Shown here: piece by piece, positions 7,763 to 17,411 of the stretch
Layout of the letters: every line of letters starts with the position of its first letter
Numbering within the stretch: the first letter of the stretch is position 1
Assembly (NCBI RefSeq): GCF_008056315.1
Contig: NZ_VRKQ01000008.1
Span: forward strand, 1,692,957-1,756,956
Reading direction: 5' to 3'
DNA length: 64,000 bases
Source of the DNA: Seonamhaeicola maritimus
GTDB taxonomy: Bacteria; Bacteroidota; Bacteroidia; Flavobacteriales; Flavobacteriaceae
Position numbers and translations under genes: made by a program
Notes under the pieces: generated by a model
The model's input: the letters and a program-made list of their open reading frames with translations, nothing else
Told to the model about the DNA's origin: nothing
The model's database searches: none

Positions 7763-8572
7763 ATGGTACAATCCGGAGAAAGATTAGCTAGTACAGCCTC
7801 AGAGCGCTATTTATTAATTTATATGATTGCCGTATTGGTAATTGTAACGGCTTTAGTTATTGTGTTTTTTGTAGTGTTTTTAAAACGAAAAAACAAACTA
7901 CTACTTGATAAAATAAAACAAGAACAAGCCTTTGAGGAAGAAATAACTCAAGCTCAAACCGAAACTCAAGAACAAACGCTTAAAAACATTGGTTGGGAGC
8001 TACATGATAACGTAGGGCAGTTGCTGTCTTTTGCCAGTATGCAATTAAGTATTTTAAAAATGCAGGCTTCTGATGATATTAAAGAAAAGTTTAAAGACAC
8101 CTCAGATGCCCTAAAAGAAAGTTTGCAAGAAGTGCGTGCGTTATCTAGAACTTTAAATAATGAAGTTGTACTGAATATTGGTTTTGAGAAATCGGTTTCC
8201 AATGAACTAGACCGATTAAAGAAAATGAAATTTGCATCAGCCCAAAAACACACAATTGGAGAAAAAAGGCCATTCAATAACAAGAAACACGAAATTATTC
8301 TTTTCAGGATTATTCAGGAATTTTTGTCTAATTCAGTGAAATATTCCGAAGCTGAAAACCTAAGTATTACTTTAGATTATCAGACTGAAAATTTAATCAT
8401 TACTGCTAAAGATGATGGTAAAGGCTTTGATGTAGAAACTGTTGAAAAAGGTTCTGGACTTTTAAATATGAAAAGTAGAGCCACTTTAGTTAATGCCGAT
8501 TTACAATTAAACTCAGAAGAAGGTAAAGGTGTTGAAATGGTAATTAGTTACCCATTTAACCAAACCACCTAA
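7763..8572 (+). CDS. Sensor histidine kinase (HisKA_3 / NarX-LytS-like), no sensor domain
   Basis: This 269-residue kinase has one membrane span (about residues 20-40), a short coiled coil, a HisKA_3 dimerisation domain with phospho-acceptor His81 in ELHDNVGQLLS, and a HATPase domain with N-box Asn190 (FLSNSVKYSEA), DDGKGFD at 217-223 and GSGLLNMKSRA. Only about 16 residues precede the membrane span, so it has no extracytoplasmic sensor of its own. No response regulator lies beside it. Because it follows the three 7-TM genes, they may supply its input; this is inference. It converges on the aldehyde dehydrogenase with a 17-bp overlap. Confidence 0.9.
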   Translation: MVQSGERLASTASERYLLIYMIAVLVIVTALVIVFFVVFLKRKNKLLLDKIKQEQAFEEEITQAQTETQEQTLKNIGWELHDNVGQLLSFASMQLSILKMQASDDIKEKFKDTSDALKESLQEVRALSRTLNNEVVLNIGFEKSVSNELDRLKKMKFASAQKHTIGEKRPFNNKKHEIILFRIIQEFLSNSVKYSEAENLSITLDYQTENLIITAKDDGKGFDVETVEKGSGLLNMKSRATLVNADLQLNSEEGKGVEMVISYPFNQTT

Positions 8573-9938
8573 ACATCTTTTTTAAGATGTTCAATTTTTT
8601 CTTATTGTAAGGAGCATAACGTACTGGAGGATCTGTCCAGTTTCCTCGTTTTACAATGGCTTTGTTATGCGAAAAAGTATCAAACCCATGTTTACCATGG
8701 TAAGCTCCCATGCCGCTTGCACCAACGCCTCCAAAAGGCAATCTGTGATTTCCGAAATGAATGAGTAAATCGTTAACCACACCACCACCAAATTCAAATT
8801 TGTTTAAGGTTTTTTCAACAAAAGATTTGTTGTTAGAGAAGACGTAAAAAGCCAACGGTTTTTCAAAATTCCAAATGATGTTTTCAATTTCTTCATCCGT
8901 CTTATAAGAAAGAATTGGGAGAATAGGGCCAAAAATCTCATCAGACATTAATGAGCTATCTAAACCAGGTTCATCAACCAAAGTAGGAGCAATGTAGCAT
9001 GCGTCAATATCAAAGTCTCCTCCAAAGATTACATTAACATTCTCAAGCGAATTAACCAAACGCTCAGTGTTTCTTGTATTGATTACTTTAGGAAAATCTT
9101 TAGAATGTTTAGGAGTTTCACCATATGCCCTTATAATTTCCTTTTTAAGTATTTCTATAAATGCTTCTTTGATACTTTCTTTAACAATAAGATAATCTGC
9201 AGCAATACAGGTTTGTCCGCCATTTAAAAATTTTCCCCAAACAATTCTTCTTGCCGATAGTTTTAAATCTACAGTATCATCAACAATACATGGTGTTTTC
9301 CCTCCAAGTTCAAGAGTGACAGGTGTTAGGTGTTTTGCAGCTGCTTTGGCTACAATTTTTCCAACAGGAACACTTCCCGTAAAGAAAATATAATCCCATT
9401 TCTGGGTTAATAATTCAGTGGCAACATCAATCCCTCCTTGTACTGAAACAGCAACTTCTTTAGGAAAAACATTTTCTATAATTTCGGATACTAATTTAGA
9501 GGTGTTTTTAGTTAATTCACTGGGCTTTAAAACAACGGTATTACCTGCTGCAATGGCCATAATTAATGGCTCTAATGTTAAAAGGAAAGGGTAATTCCAC
9601 GGACCAATAACTAAAACATTTCCATATGCTGCCTTATAGATATAATCTTTAGATGGAAAGGTTAACATTGACGATTTTATACGTTTAGGCTTTACCCATT
9701 TATTTAAATTATTGGTAACCAAATCCAATTCAGAAATGACCAAACCATATTCACTTATAAAGCTTTCAAAATCAGATTTGTTAAAGTCTTTTTTCAAGGC
9801 ATCATAAATGGCTTGTTCCTTGGATATGATTTCTGTTTTTAGGGTTTTTAAAAGCTGTAATCTATACGCAACATCTTTGGTTTTTTGCGATCTAAATAAA
9901 GTTTTTTGAGCTGAAAGTATGTCTGAAATATTATTCAA
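8556..9938 (-). CDS. Aldehyde dehydrogenase (class 3 type)
   Basis: The 460-residue enzyme oxidises aldehydes to acids with NAD(P)+. Catalytic Cys244 sits in NGGQTCIAADY, the general base Glu210 in LELGGKTPC, and the oxyanion Asn in IGPWNYPF near residue 116. The cofactor-site motif FFTGSVPVGK and the late GGGVVNDLLIHF match ALDH3-type enzymes used for long-chain or lipid-derived aldehydes. The frame begins with TTG at 9938 and no ATG precedes the conserved N-terminus, so a TTG start is likely. It is probably a single-gene unit. Confidence 0.92.
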   Translation of the reverse strand: MNNISDILSAQKTLFRSQKTKDVAYRLQLLKTLKTEIISKEQAIYDALKKDFNKSDFESFISEYGLVISELDLVTNNLNKWVKPKRIKSSMLTFPSKDYIYKAAYGNVLVIGPWNYPFLLTLEPLIMAIAAGNTVVLKPSELTKNTSKLVSEIIENVFPKEVAVSVQGGIDVATELLTQKWDYIFFTGSVPVGKIVAKAAAKHLTPVTLELGGKTPCIVDDTVDLKLSARRIVWGKFLNGGQTCIAADYLIVKESIKEAFIEILKKEIIRAYGETPKHSKDFPKVINTRNTERLVNSLENVNVIFGGDFDIDACYIAPTLVDEPGLDSSLMSDEIFGPILPILSYKTDEEIENIIWNFEKPLAFYVFSNNKSFVEKTLNKFEFGGGVVNDLLIHFGNHRLPFGGVGASGMGAYHGKHGFDTFSHNKAIVKRGNWTDPPVRYAPYNKKKLNILKKMFRWFG

Positions 9939-9998
9939 ATAAAGTTTTTTATAAATATATTAAATAGTTATCGACTATGCCCGAACTAAATGAAATAG

Positions 9999-10694
9999 CT
10001 ATAAGCAGGCATCCCAAATGGAGTCTATTGGTAATGGTGCTATTAAATTAATATCTTCTTTTGAAACTGGGTGAACAAATTGTATTTGTCTAGCATGCAA
10101 ATGAATACTTGCATCTTTATTACTTCGTTTTGCACCGTATTTTAAGTCTCCTTTAATAATGCAGCCTATACTTGACAGTTGAGAACGAATTTGATGATGC
10201 CTTCCGGTTTCTAAGTTTATTTCCAGTAAAACATAATTGTCCAGTGTTTTCAGAATTTTATAATGGAGAATAGCCTTTTTACTTCCTTCTACTTCCGTTA
10301 AATGTGCATAGGACTTATTGTTCTTCGGGTTCTTTTTAAGCCAATGAACCAGGGTGTCTTCATTTTTGGGAGGTTTATTATTAACTACAGCCCAATAGGT
10401 TTTTTGCGCTTTATTTTCTGAAAATAACTTATTAAGTCTGGGTAATGCCTTACTGGTTCGTGCAAAAACTATACTACCCGTGGTTGGTCGGTCCAATCTA
10501 TGTACAGTGCCTAGAAATACGTTTCCGGGCTTGTTATACTTGTCTTTAATGTATTCTTTAACAACATCACTTAGGGGTTTGTCTCCGGTTTTATCACCTT
10601 GAACAATATCACCAGCACGTTTATTAACCACAATAATGTGATTATCTTCATAAAGAATATTTATGTTGGATTTATTGGATAGAATTTTAGACAC
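9999..10694 (-). CDS. RluA-family pseudouridine synthase
   Basis: The 231-residue enzyme converts specific uridines in rRNA or tRNA to pseudouridine. The catalytic Asp68 is in HRLDRPTTGSIVF, followed by TGRHHQIR and LHARQIQFVHP, all typical of the RluA group. There is no N-terminal S4 domain, so it is a short member and its target is uncertain. The start is GTG at 10694, 14 bp after the panB stop; no in-frame ATG precedes the conserved region. It is cotranscribed with panB. Confidence 0.9.
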   Translation of the reverse strand: MSKILSNKSNINILYEDNHIIVVNKRAGDIVQGDKTGDKPLSDVVKEYIKDKYNKPGNVFLGTVHRLDRPTTGSIVFARTSKALPRLNKLFSENKAQKTYWAVVNNKPPKNEDTLVHWLKKNPKNNKSYAHLTEVEGSKKAILHYKILKTLDNYVLLEINLETGRHHQIRSQLSSIGCIIKGDLKYGAKRSNKDASIHLHARQIQFVHPVSKEDINLIAPLPIDSIWDACL

Positions 10695-10708
10695 CTAAAA
10701 ACCGTTGA

Positions 10709-11527
10709 TTAATACTGTTCACTTTCGTTTGGAAAATCAACACTCTTAACATCAGATACATATTGTTTCATGGCGTTAGTCATCTCTTCATATAAACTCA
10801 AATACCTACGTAAAAAACGTGGATTAAATTCGTGTGTCATACCAAGCATGTCATGTAATACTAAAACTTGTCCATCAACATGAGGACCTGCTCCAATTCC
10901 TATAATTGGAATACTAACGCTTTCTGCTACCTGTTTAGCCAAAGCAGCAGGAATTTTTTCTAATACAATAGCAAAACACCCAGTGCGCTCTAACATTTTG
11001 GCATCTTTAATAAGTTGTTCTGCCTCTTCTTCTTCTTTAGCACGAACTGTATATGTGCCAAATTTATAAATTGATTGAGGTGTTAAACCTAAATGCCCCA
11101 TTACTGGAATACCAGCATTTAAAATACGCTTGATGGACTCTTTTACTTCTTTACCGCCTTCCAATTTTACTGAATGCGCACCACTTTCTTTCATAATTCT
11201 AATAGCAGAACGTAGGGCTTCCTTTGGGTCACTTTGGTAGCTGCCAAAAGGTAAATCTACTACAACCAAGCACCTATCAATAGCTCTAATAACGGAAGAC
11301 GCATGATAAATCATTTGGTCTAAAGTAATAGGTAAAGTAGTTTCATGACCTGCCATAACGTTACTTGCAGAGTCACCAACCAAAATCACATCTACACCAG
11401 CACCATCAACTATTTTAGCCATGGTGTAATCATAGGCTGTAAGCATTGATATTTTTTCACCAGTAGCCTTCATATCGACTAATGATTTCACAGTAACGCG
11501 CTTATATTCTTTTTTTGCTGTAGACAT
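10709..11527 (-). CDS. panB: 3-methyl-2-oxobutanoate hydroxymethyltransferase (ketopantoate hydroxymethyltransferase)
   Basis: PanB transfers a hydroxymethyl group from methylene-tetrahydrofolate to 2-oxoisovalerate, the first committed step of pantothenate and CoA synthesis. At 272 residues it has the standard length. Motifs include [32 protein letters not shown] (metal-binding Asp), [19 protein letters not shown] and [15 protein letters not shown]. It starts at ATG 11527 and precedes the pseudouridine synthase by 14 bp. Confidence 0.96.
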   Translation of the reverse strand: MSTAKKEYKRVTVKSLVDMKATGEKISMLTAYDYTMAKIVDGAGVDVILVGDSASNVMAGHETTLPITLDQMIYHASSVIRAIDRCLVVVDLPFGSYQSDPKEALRSAIRIMKESGAHSVKLEGGKEVKESIKRILNAGIPVMGHLGLTPQSIYKFGTYTVRAKEEEEAEQLIKDAKMLERTGCFAIVLEKIPAALAKQVAESVSIPIIGIGAGPHVDGQVLVLHDMLGMTHEFNPRFLRRYLSLYEEMTNAMKQYVSDVKSVDFPNESEQY

Positions 11528-11665
11528 GTTGTTTTAGTTTAAAATAGCACGTAAAAGTAAGAAATTAAACTGTTAAACTTTTGTTTATGTGGAACCCTTT
11601 TTAGAGGAAGTAAAGCTATTTGTAGTAACAGTTTTGATTTTAAAACTTTAATTAATTTAAATGCC

Positions 11666-11986
11666 TCATTTTCTGAATGAACTATATCCCACCAAACTCC
11701 ATATGATAAATAATCCAAGTAGACCTATTGTAGCGTAGTCAAAAAACACCCCAATTAAGAGTATAAGGCTAAGTATTAGGATAATCATTTTTATACCATT
11801 ATTACTATTTTTTCTGGACCTCGATTTCCTATATTCAATTAACTGATTAAGAAAGATTTCATCAGATTTTTTCAAATAATAATGTATTTCAGAATCCTCA
11901 AACCCATTCTCTTTCATTTTCTTTTTAATATCCTTAGAAGCAAGACCCTTTTCTCTCAATGATATGCTATAATCTAATTTATTCAT
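11666..11986 (-). CDS. Small hypothetical membrane protein
   Basis: The 106-residue protein has a charged N-terminal half (residues 1-60, helical, with a repeated KKKMKENGFEDSEIHYYLKK style like short RecX or SHOCT-type helices) and two hydrophobic segments near residues 67-84 and 86-101. I cannot assign a family. It is flanked by non-coding gaps of 138 and 113 bp and seems to be a stand-alone gene. Its codon use resembles its neighbours. Confidence 0.55.
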   Translation of the reverse strand: MNKLDYSISLREKGLASKDIKKKMKENGFEDSEIHYYLKKSDEIFLNQLIEYRKSRSRKNSNNGIKMIILILSLILLIGVFFDYATIGLLGLFIIWSLVGYSSFRK

Positions 11987-12099
11987 TTCCCTAAAAATTA
12001 GGCTAGATAGTATTGTGCAATGTTAATATTTAACGTAACTGAATAAAGTTCTGCAGAAATAATCAAATTTACCCAATTTTTCGTACAAAGTCAATTGGT

Positions 12100-12315
12100 T
12101 TATAAATTCAGTTTCCGTTTTCTTCCAATAAATATGTATAAAAATGGTCCTAGTATTGGAACAAGCAAGACAACAGTAATCCAAGTAATATAATCTTTCT
12201 CTTTGAATGAATTTTTAAAAATGTCAATTGCACAAAAAATGCTAAACCCAATTAAAATAAGAATAATACCTGTCCAAATTATTGGGGAAGAAGTGTTTTT
12301 TAGTAGTATATCCAT
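12100..12315 (-). CDS. Small PLDc_N-type membrane protein
   Basis: The 71-residue protein has two membrane spans (about 11-31 and 43-63) and ends GPFLYIFIGRKRKLNL. The pattern WxxxVxLVPILGPFLYxxIGR matches the phospholipase D-nuclease N-terminal (PLDc_N) domain, often found as a free small membrane protein in Bacteroidota. The function is unknown. It follows the serine deaminase gene in the same direction with a gap of about 70 bp. Confidence 0.65.
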   Translation of the reverse strand: MDILLKNTSSPIIWTGIILILIGFSIFCAIDIFKNSFKEKDYITWITVVLLVPILGPFLYIFIGRKRKLNL

Positions 12316-12384
12316 AAATTCAATGTATTGTTGTTTACAAGGTTAACGAAGTTAGCCGATTTTTTGAACAAAATCAAGTTGGTT

Positions 12385-13806
12385 TTAACAATCCGTTAAA
12401 TGAACCCCAACAGCTAAACCACCTTCGCTTGTTTCCTTGTATTTGGTATTCATGTCTTTGGCGGTTTCCCACATGGTATTAACTACTTTATCTAAAGGTA
12501 CTTTCGTGTTTTCAGGAGAAGTGTCTAAAGCCAATTCTGCAGCATTAATGGCTTTTATGGCGCCCATGGCGTTACGCTCTATACATGGTATTTGTACTAA
12601 TCCACCAATAGGGTCGCAGGTTAAACCTAAATGATGTTCCATAGCAATTTCGGCTGCTGCTAAAACCTGTTCTGGTGTGCCACCTAAAAGTTCACATAAG
12701 GCCCCAGCTGCCATAGCTGATGATACACCAATTTCTGCTTGACAACCACCCATAGCAGCACTTATAGTTGCACCTTTTTTAAAGATGCTTCCTATTTCTC
12801 CAGCTACTAATAGGAACTTCTTGATGTCTTCAAAATTCCCATCGTGGTTTTCTATTACCAGATAATACATAAGTACTGCAGGAATAACGCCTGCACTACC
12901 ATTGGTTGGAGCAGTTACCACACGCCCAAGTGAGGCATTAACCTCATTAACGGCCAATGCAAAACAGCTTACCCATTTAATGATTTGACGGAATTTAACC
13001 TCCGTGTCTCTAATACTATAAATCCATTCTACTGGATTAGAATATGGTTTTTTGCCTTTTAACTTTTGGTTCATGTCATAAGCACGACGTCTTACATTCA
13101 AGCCACCAGGAAGGGTGCCCTCAGTATGACAACCTGTATACATACATTCTAACATCACTTCCCAAATTCGTTTTATTTCTTTGTTTATGTCTGCTTCTGA
13201 ACGAATGGATTTTTCGTTTTCTAAAACAACTTCTGAAATGGACTTATCTAGTGTTTTACAATATTCTAAAAGTTTAGTGCCCTTGGCAATAGGATAGGGG
13301 AAAGCACATTTAATTTCGAAATTCTTTTTGGCGTTATCATTATCTTCTTTAATTACAAATCCGCCACCAATGGAATAAAAAGTTGATGTTATTTTATTAG
13401 AGTTAGTAAAGGCACTAAAGGAAATTCCGTTGGCATGAAATGGTAAAAATGTTTTTTTGAAAGCAATATCCTTTTCAAAATAAAAGTGTATTTCCTTTTC
13501 GTTATTAAAGTTTAATTTGTTAGTTGATTTTACAACCTCAATATTTTTAGAAATATCTTCTACAGGAATGGTTTCTGGGTCGGTTCCAAGCAATCCCAAG
13601 ATGATAGCGTAATCTGTGGCATGCCCTTTTCCGGTTAGCGACAATGAACCATAAAGGTCAATTTTAATATTTTCAATGTTATTGAAACTATTAGAGTCTT
13701 TTAATTCTTTGATAAAAAGTTGAGCAGCTCTCCAAGGTCCTAAAGTATGGGAACTTGAAGGGCCAATGCCAATTTTTAACATATCGAAAACTGAAATACA
13801 TTCCAT
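12385..13806 (-). CDS. sdaA: L-serine ammonia-lyase (iron-sulfur, single-chain)
   Basis: The enzyme deaminates L-serine to pyruvate and ammonia using a [4Fe-4S] cluster. The open frame extends to 13992, but its first 62 codons have no resemblance to the family. The ATG at 13806 ([20 protein letters not shown]) gives 473 residues, normal for a fused alpha/beta type. [14 protein letters not shown] marks the beta domain. [20 protein letters not shown] and [20 protein letters not shown] carry cysteines of the catalytic alpha domain. The gene is divergent from dnaK. Confidence 0.93.
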   Translation of the reverse strand: MECISVFDMLKIGIGPSSSHTLGPWRAAQLFIKELKDSNSFNNIENIKIDLYGSLSLTGKGHATDYAIILGLLGTDPETIPVEDISKNIEVVKSTNKLNFNNEKEIHFYFEKDIAFKKTFLPFHANGISFSAFTNSNKITSTFYSIGGGFVIKEDNDNAKKNFEIKCAFPYPIAKGTKLLEYCKTLDKSISEVVLENEKSIRSEADINKEIKRIWEVMLECMYTGCHTEGTLPGGLNVRRRAYDMNQKLKGKKPYSNPVEWIYSIRDTEVKFRQIIKWVSCFALAVNEVNASLGRVVTAPTNGSAGVIPAVLMYYLVIENHDGNFEDIKKFLLVAGEIGSIFKKGATISAAMGGCQAEIGVSSAMAAGALCELLGGTPEQVLAAAEIAMEHHLGLTCDPIGGLVQIPCIERNAMGAIKAINAAELALDTSPENTKVPLDKVVNTMWETAKDMNTKYKETSEGGLAVGVHLTDC

Positions 13807-14165
13807 ATTACGCAAACGTTGTAGTTGGCAAATATAGATTGTTTTTATGTGCTCGCAAAGCGGTAAATGTTCTAATTTAAAGAACAGATTTTTAGAAAGG
13901 CAATTTTGCTGCAAACAGGTGCGCAAAGGATTGAGGTATTTGTTGAAGCTCCCCGACAAAAGGAGGGAGCGACTACCGAAAGCCTGACCCAACGGGATGC
14001 GCCAATCGTATAATATTGACAGTAATTAAAGGCTCTAAACCAACACTATGACTATATTTTGAAAGAAATATGACACTGTGTCAGCATTTTTGTAATGGCA
14101 TAAAGATTGACTAATACAAATCGAGTTTAAAAAAGAACATTCAACACAATAAAGTAAAATATATT
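13807..14165. other. Intergenic region between sdaA and dnaK, with a GC-richer hairpin
   Basis: This 359-bp gap holds no gene I can support. On the minus strand it is the leader of sdaA, on the plus strand that of dnaK. Bases 13948-14010 are much richer in G+C than the surroundings and contain GCTCCC (13948-13953) facing GGGAGC (13965-13970), a six-pair stem with an 11-base loop. The composition suggests a dispersed repeat or an RNA leader. No CIRCE-like dnaK operator is seen. Confidence 0.4.
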
Positions 14166-16076
14166 ATGAGTAAAATTATTGGAATAGATTTAGGAACAAC
14201 CAACTCATGCGTTTCTGTAATGGAGGGGAACGATCCTGTTGTGATCCCTAATGCTGAAGGAAAACGTACTACGCCATCGGTAATCGCTTTTGTAGAAGGC
14301 GGTGAGATTAAAGTTGGTGATCCTGCAAAAAGACAAGCTGTTACTAACCCAACAAAAACGGTTTATTCTATTAAACGTTTTATGGGGAATAAATATTCTG
14401 AGTCTAAAAACGAAGCAGAACGTGTACCATATAAAGTAGTTAAAGGAGATAATGACACGCCTAGAGTTGATATTGAGGGTAGATTATATACGCCTCAAGA
14501 ATTATCGGCAATGATTCTTCAAAAAATGAAGAAAACTGCTGAAGATTATTTAGGACAAGATGTTAGTAGAGCAGTTATTACAGTACCTGCATACTTTAAT
14601 GATTCTCAACGTCAAGCGACTAAAGAAGCTGGAGAAATTGCTGGATTAAAAGTAGAAAGAATTATAAATGAGCCTACCGCTGCTGCATTAGCATATGGTA
14701 TGGATAAAAAAGGTACAGACCAAAAAATAGTTGTATTTGATTTTGGTGGTGGTACGCATGACGTTTCTATATTAGAATTAGGAGACGGGGTATTTGAAGT
14801 ATTATCTACTGATGGTGACACGCACTTAGGTGGTGATGATGTAGATGAAAAAATAATTAACTGGTTAGCAGACGAGTTTAATGCTGAGGAGAATATGGAT
14901 TTAAGAAAAGATCCAATGTCACTTCAACGTTTAAAAGAAGCTGCTGAGAAAGCTAAGATTGAGTTATCATCTTCTGCACAAACGGAAATTAACTTACCTT
15001 ATATTACAGCTACAGCTAGTGGACCAAAACACTTAGTACGTACATTAACACGTTCTAAATTTGAGCAATTAATTGACGATTTAGTAAAACGTACTATTGA
15101 GCCATGTGCGGCTGCATTAAAAGCTGCTGGTTTAAGCAAAAGTGATATTGATGAAGTTATATTAGTAGGTGGTTCTACACGTATTCCTGCTGTACAAGAA
15201 GCGGTTGAGAAATTCTTTGGAAAAACACCAAGTAAAGGTGTAAACCCTGACGAAGTAGTATCATTAGGTGCTGGAATCCAAGGTGGTGTATTAACTGGAG
15301 ATGTAAAAGATGTATTGTTATTAGATGTAACGCCATTATCTCTTGGTATTGAAACTATGGGTAACGTATTCACTAAATTAATTGAAGCGAATACTACCAT
15401 TCCTACTAAGAAATCTCAAGTATTCTCTACAGCTGCTGATAATCAGCCATCTGTTGAAATTCACGTGTTACAAGGTGAAAGACCAATGGCTGCAGATAAT
15501 AAAACAATTGGACGTTTCCATTTAAGTGATATTCCACCAGCAAGACGTGGTACACCTCAAATTGAAGTAACGTTTGATATTGATGCCAATGGTATCATTA
15601 AAGTATCTGCGGAAGATAAAGCAACTGGTAAGAAACAAGATATTAGAATTGAAGCCTCTTCTGGTTTAAGTGAGGAAGAAATTCAAAAGATGAAAGCTGA
15701 TGCTGAAGCAAATGCAGAGGCAGATGCTCAAGCTGCTGAAAATGCTAAGAAATTGAATGAAGCAGATTCTATGATTTTCCAAACTGAAAAGCAATTGGAA
15801 GAGTTTGGTGATAAATTATCAGATGATAAAAAACAACCAATTCAAGAAGCTTTAGAGGAATTGAAGAAAGCTTATGAAACTAAAGACATTGCGGTTATTG
15901 ACCCTGCTTTAGAGAAAATTAACGAAGCTTGGAAAGTAGCTAGTGAAGAAATGTATAAAGCTCAAGCCGAAGCTCAACAAGCTGGTGGTACTCAACCAGG
16001 GCCAGATGCAGGAGCAGGAGCTGATACTAACGAAGGAAGCGACGTTGAAGACGTAGACTTCGAGGAAGTAAAATAA
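14166..16076 (+). CDS. dnaK: Molecular chaperone DnaK (Hsp70)
   Basis: This is a full-length 636-residue Hsp70. The ATPase domain occupies residues 1-385, with [33 protein letters not shown], the phosphate loop LGGDDVDE and VGGSTRIP. The linker [18 protein letters not shown] is followed by the substrate-binding domain (about 390-505), a helical lid, and the acidic end [10 protein letters not shown]. The variant GGGTHDVS, with His where most species have Phe, is something I associate with this lineage. No dnaJ or grpE is adjacent. A strong terminator follows. Confidence 0.98.
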   Translation: MSKIIGIDLGTTNSCVSVMEGNDPVVIPNAEGKRTTPSVIAFVEGGEIKVGDPAKRQAVTNPTKTVYSIKRFMGNKYSESKNEAERVPYKVVKGDNDTPRVDIEGRLYTPQELSAMILQKMKKTAEDYLGQDVSRAVITVPAYFNDSQRQATKEAGEIAGLKVERIINEPTAAALAYGMDKKGTDQKIVVFDFGGGTHDVSILELGDGVFEVLSTDGDTHLGGDDVDEKIINWLADEFNAEENMDLRKDPMSLQRLKEAAEKAKIELSSSAQTEINLPYITATASGPKHLVRTLTRSKFEQLIDDLVKRTIEPCAAALKAAGLSKSDIDEVILVGGSTRIPAVQEAVEKFFGKTPSKGVNPDEVVSLGAGIQGGVLTGDVKDVLLLDVTPLSLGIETMGNVFTKLIEANTTIPTKKSQVFSTAADNQPSVEIHVLQGERPMAADNKTIGRFHLSDIPPARRGTPQIEVTFDIDANGIIKVSAEDKATGKKQDIRIEASSGLSEEEIQKMKADAEANAEADAQAAENAKKLNEADSMIFQTEKQLEEFGDKLSDDKKQPIQEALEELKKAYETKDIAVIDPALEKINEAWKVASEEMYKAQAEAQQAGGTQPGPDAGAGADTNEGSDVEDVDFEEVK

Positions 16077-16114
16077 AAATAGGCTAGAAGTCGGAAGACT
16101 GAAGCATTAAGCAT

Positions 16115-16145
16115 AAAACGCAACTCAAAGAGTTGCGTTTTTTTA
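16115..16145 (+). terminator. Rho-independent terminator of dnaK
   Basis: AACGCAACTC (16117-16126), loop AAA, GAGTTGCGTT (16130-16139), then a T run. This is a perfect 10-bp stem about 40 bp after the dnaK stop. Confidence 0.85.
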
Positions 16146-16160
16146 TAACTTATAAAACTA

Positions 16161-16168
16161 TACTTTTG
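16161..16168 (+). promoter_or_regulatory. Putative -7 box for the rRNA methyltransferase
   Basis: TACTTTTG matches TAnnTTTG and lies 19 bp before the ATG at 16188. No good -33 box is seen at the usual distance. Confidence 0.4.
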
Positions 16169-16187
16169 AATATGTAACTAAAAATTT

Positions 16188-17411
16188 ATGTCATTTATTT
16201 CAAATATTAAATCAAATTATAATCCAAAACGTTTGGCTGTTAAACTTAATGCAAAAGGAGAGCAATTTGTTGTTAAAAAACATCCTTGGGTATTTTCAAA
16301 TAGTATAGTGAAAATTAATGATAATGCACATACAGGTGATTTAACAATTGTTTTTAGTAAGAATAAAAACAAAGTCATAGGTTTAGGATTGTATGATGCC
16401 AATTCTCCAATACGCATTAAAATGATTCATTTTGAAACAACACAAGTAGATGAATCATTTTTCCTTAATAAAGTTGAAACTGCTTTTGAAAAACGATTAG
16501 AATTACTTCAGACAAATACTAATAGTTACCGCTTATTGTTTGGAGAAAATGATGGTTTTCCAGGACTAATAGCCGACGTTTATAATACTGTTTTGGTAGT
16601 AAAATTATATTCCGAGATTTGGTTGCCTTACTTGCAAGCTATTTTACAAAGCTTACAAAAAGTTTCTGAAACTGAAACCATTGTTATTAGGTTAAGTAGA
16701 AACCTTCAACAATCAAATAATCATGAATTAAATGATGGAGAAGTTGTTTATGGTTCTTTAAAGAATGAAGTGGTTCAGTTTGTTGAGCACGGGGTGAGGT
16801 TTTCCGCAAATGTTATTTTAGGACATAAGACAGGTTATTTTTTAGATCATAGAGAAAATAGGAGGCTAGTAGGAGGATTTAGCAAAGGGAAAAGGGTATT
16901 AGATGTTTTTTCTTATGCTGGTGGTTTTTCAGTTCATGCCTTATATAATGATGCTCAAGAAGTTACTAGTTTGGATATAAGCAAGCAAGCCCTTGAAATA
17001 GCCATTGAAAATGGAAAGTTGAACGACTACAATGGAAAGCATATTACCATTGCGGGAGATGCTTTTTCGGAACTTAAAAGGTTGATAAACAACAACAAAA
17101 CTTATGATGTTGTAGTAATTGATCCACCAAGTTTTGCTAAACAACAATCGGAAATTGAGTTAGCTAAAAAGAAATATGCTCAATTGGCTGAATTAGGTGA
17201 AAAACTTACATCTAAAAATGGATTGCTAGTATTAGCATCCTGCTCATCAAGGGTAGTGGTACAGTCTTTTTTCGATATAAACCTTCAAACCTTTCGAAAA
17301 CAAAAAAGGGTGTTCAAAAATATTTTAAACACCCAGCATGATATAGACCATCCAGTAACTTTTCCAGAGGGTTCTTATTTAAAATGTGCTTACTATCGTT
17401 TTAAAGATTAG
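16188..17411 (+). CDS. Class I SAM-dependent rRNA methyltransferase (RlmI-like, PUA + Rossmann)
   Basis: The 407-residue enzyme has the RlmI/YccW layout: an N-terminal PUA domain (about residues 12-90, KHPWVFSNSIVK), a central EEHEA-like region, and a C-terminal Rossmann methyltransferase with FLDHRENRR, VLDVFSYAGGFSVHAL (SAM-binding) and VVIDPPSFAK (catalytic NPPY-like loop). RlmI of E. coli makes 5-methylcytosine in 23S rRNA; whether this member has the same target cannot be read here. Its 3' end overlaps the convergent PepSY-like gene by 4 bp. Confidence 0.9.
   Translation: MSFISNIKSNYNPKRLAVKLNAKGEQFVVKKHPWVFSNSIVKINDNAHTGDLTIVFSKNKNKVIGLGLYDANSPIRIKMIHFETTQVDESFFLNKVETAFEKRLELLQTNTNSYRLLFGENDGFPGLIADVYNTVLVVKLYSEIWLPYLQAILQSLQKVSETETIVIRLSRNLQQSNNHELNDGEVVYGSLKNEVVQFVEHGVRFSANVILGHKTGYFLDHRENRRLVGGFSKGKRVLDVFSYAGGFSVHALYNDAQEVTSLDISKQALEIAIENGKLNDYNGKHITIAGDAFSELKRLINNNKTYDVVVIDPPSFAKQQSEIELAKKKYAQLAELGEKLTSKNGLLVLASCSSRVVVQSFFDINLQTFRKQKRVFKNILNTQHDIDHPVTFPEGSYLKCAYYRFKD

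Noticed and set aside
13807-13992. N-terminal extension of the serine deaminase frame (62 extra residues)
   Set aside because: The extension has no family resemblance and no proper start context; the family start [10 protein letters not shown] at 13806 is clear.
15000-15400. Minus-strand frame within dnaK
   Set aside because: It is an antisense shadow of a highly conserved gene with typical chaperone codon use.
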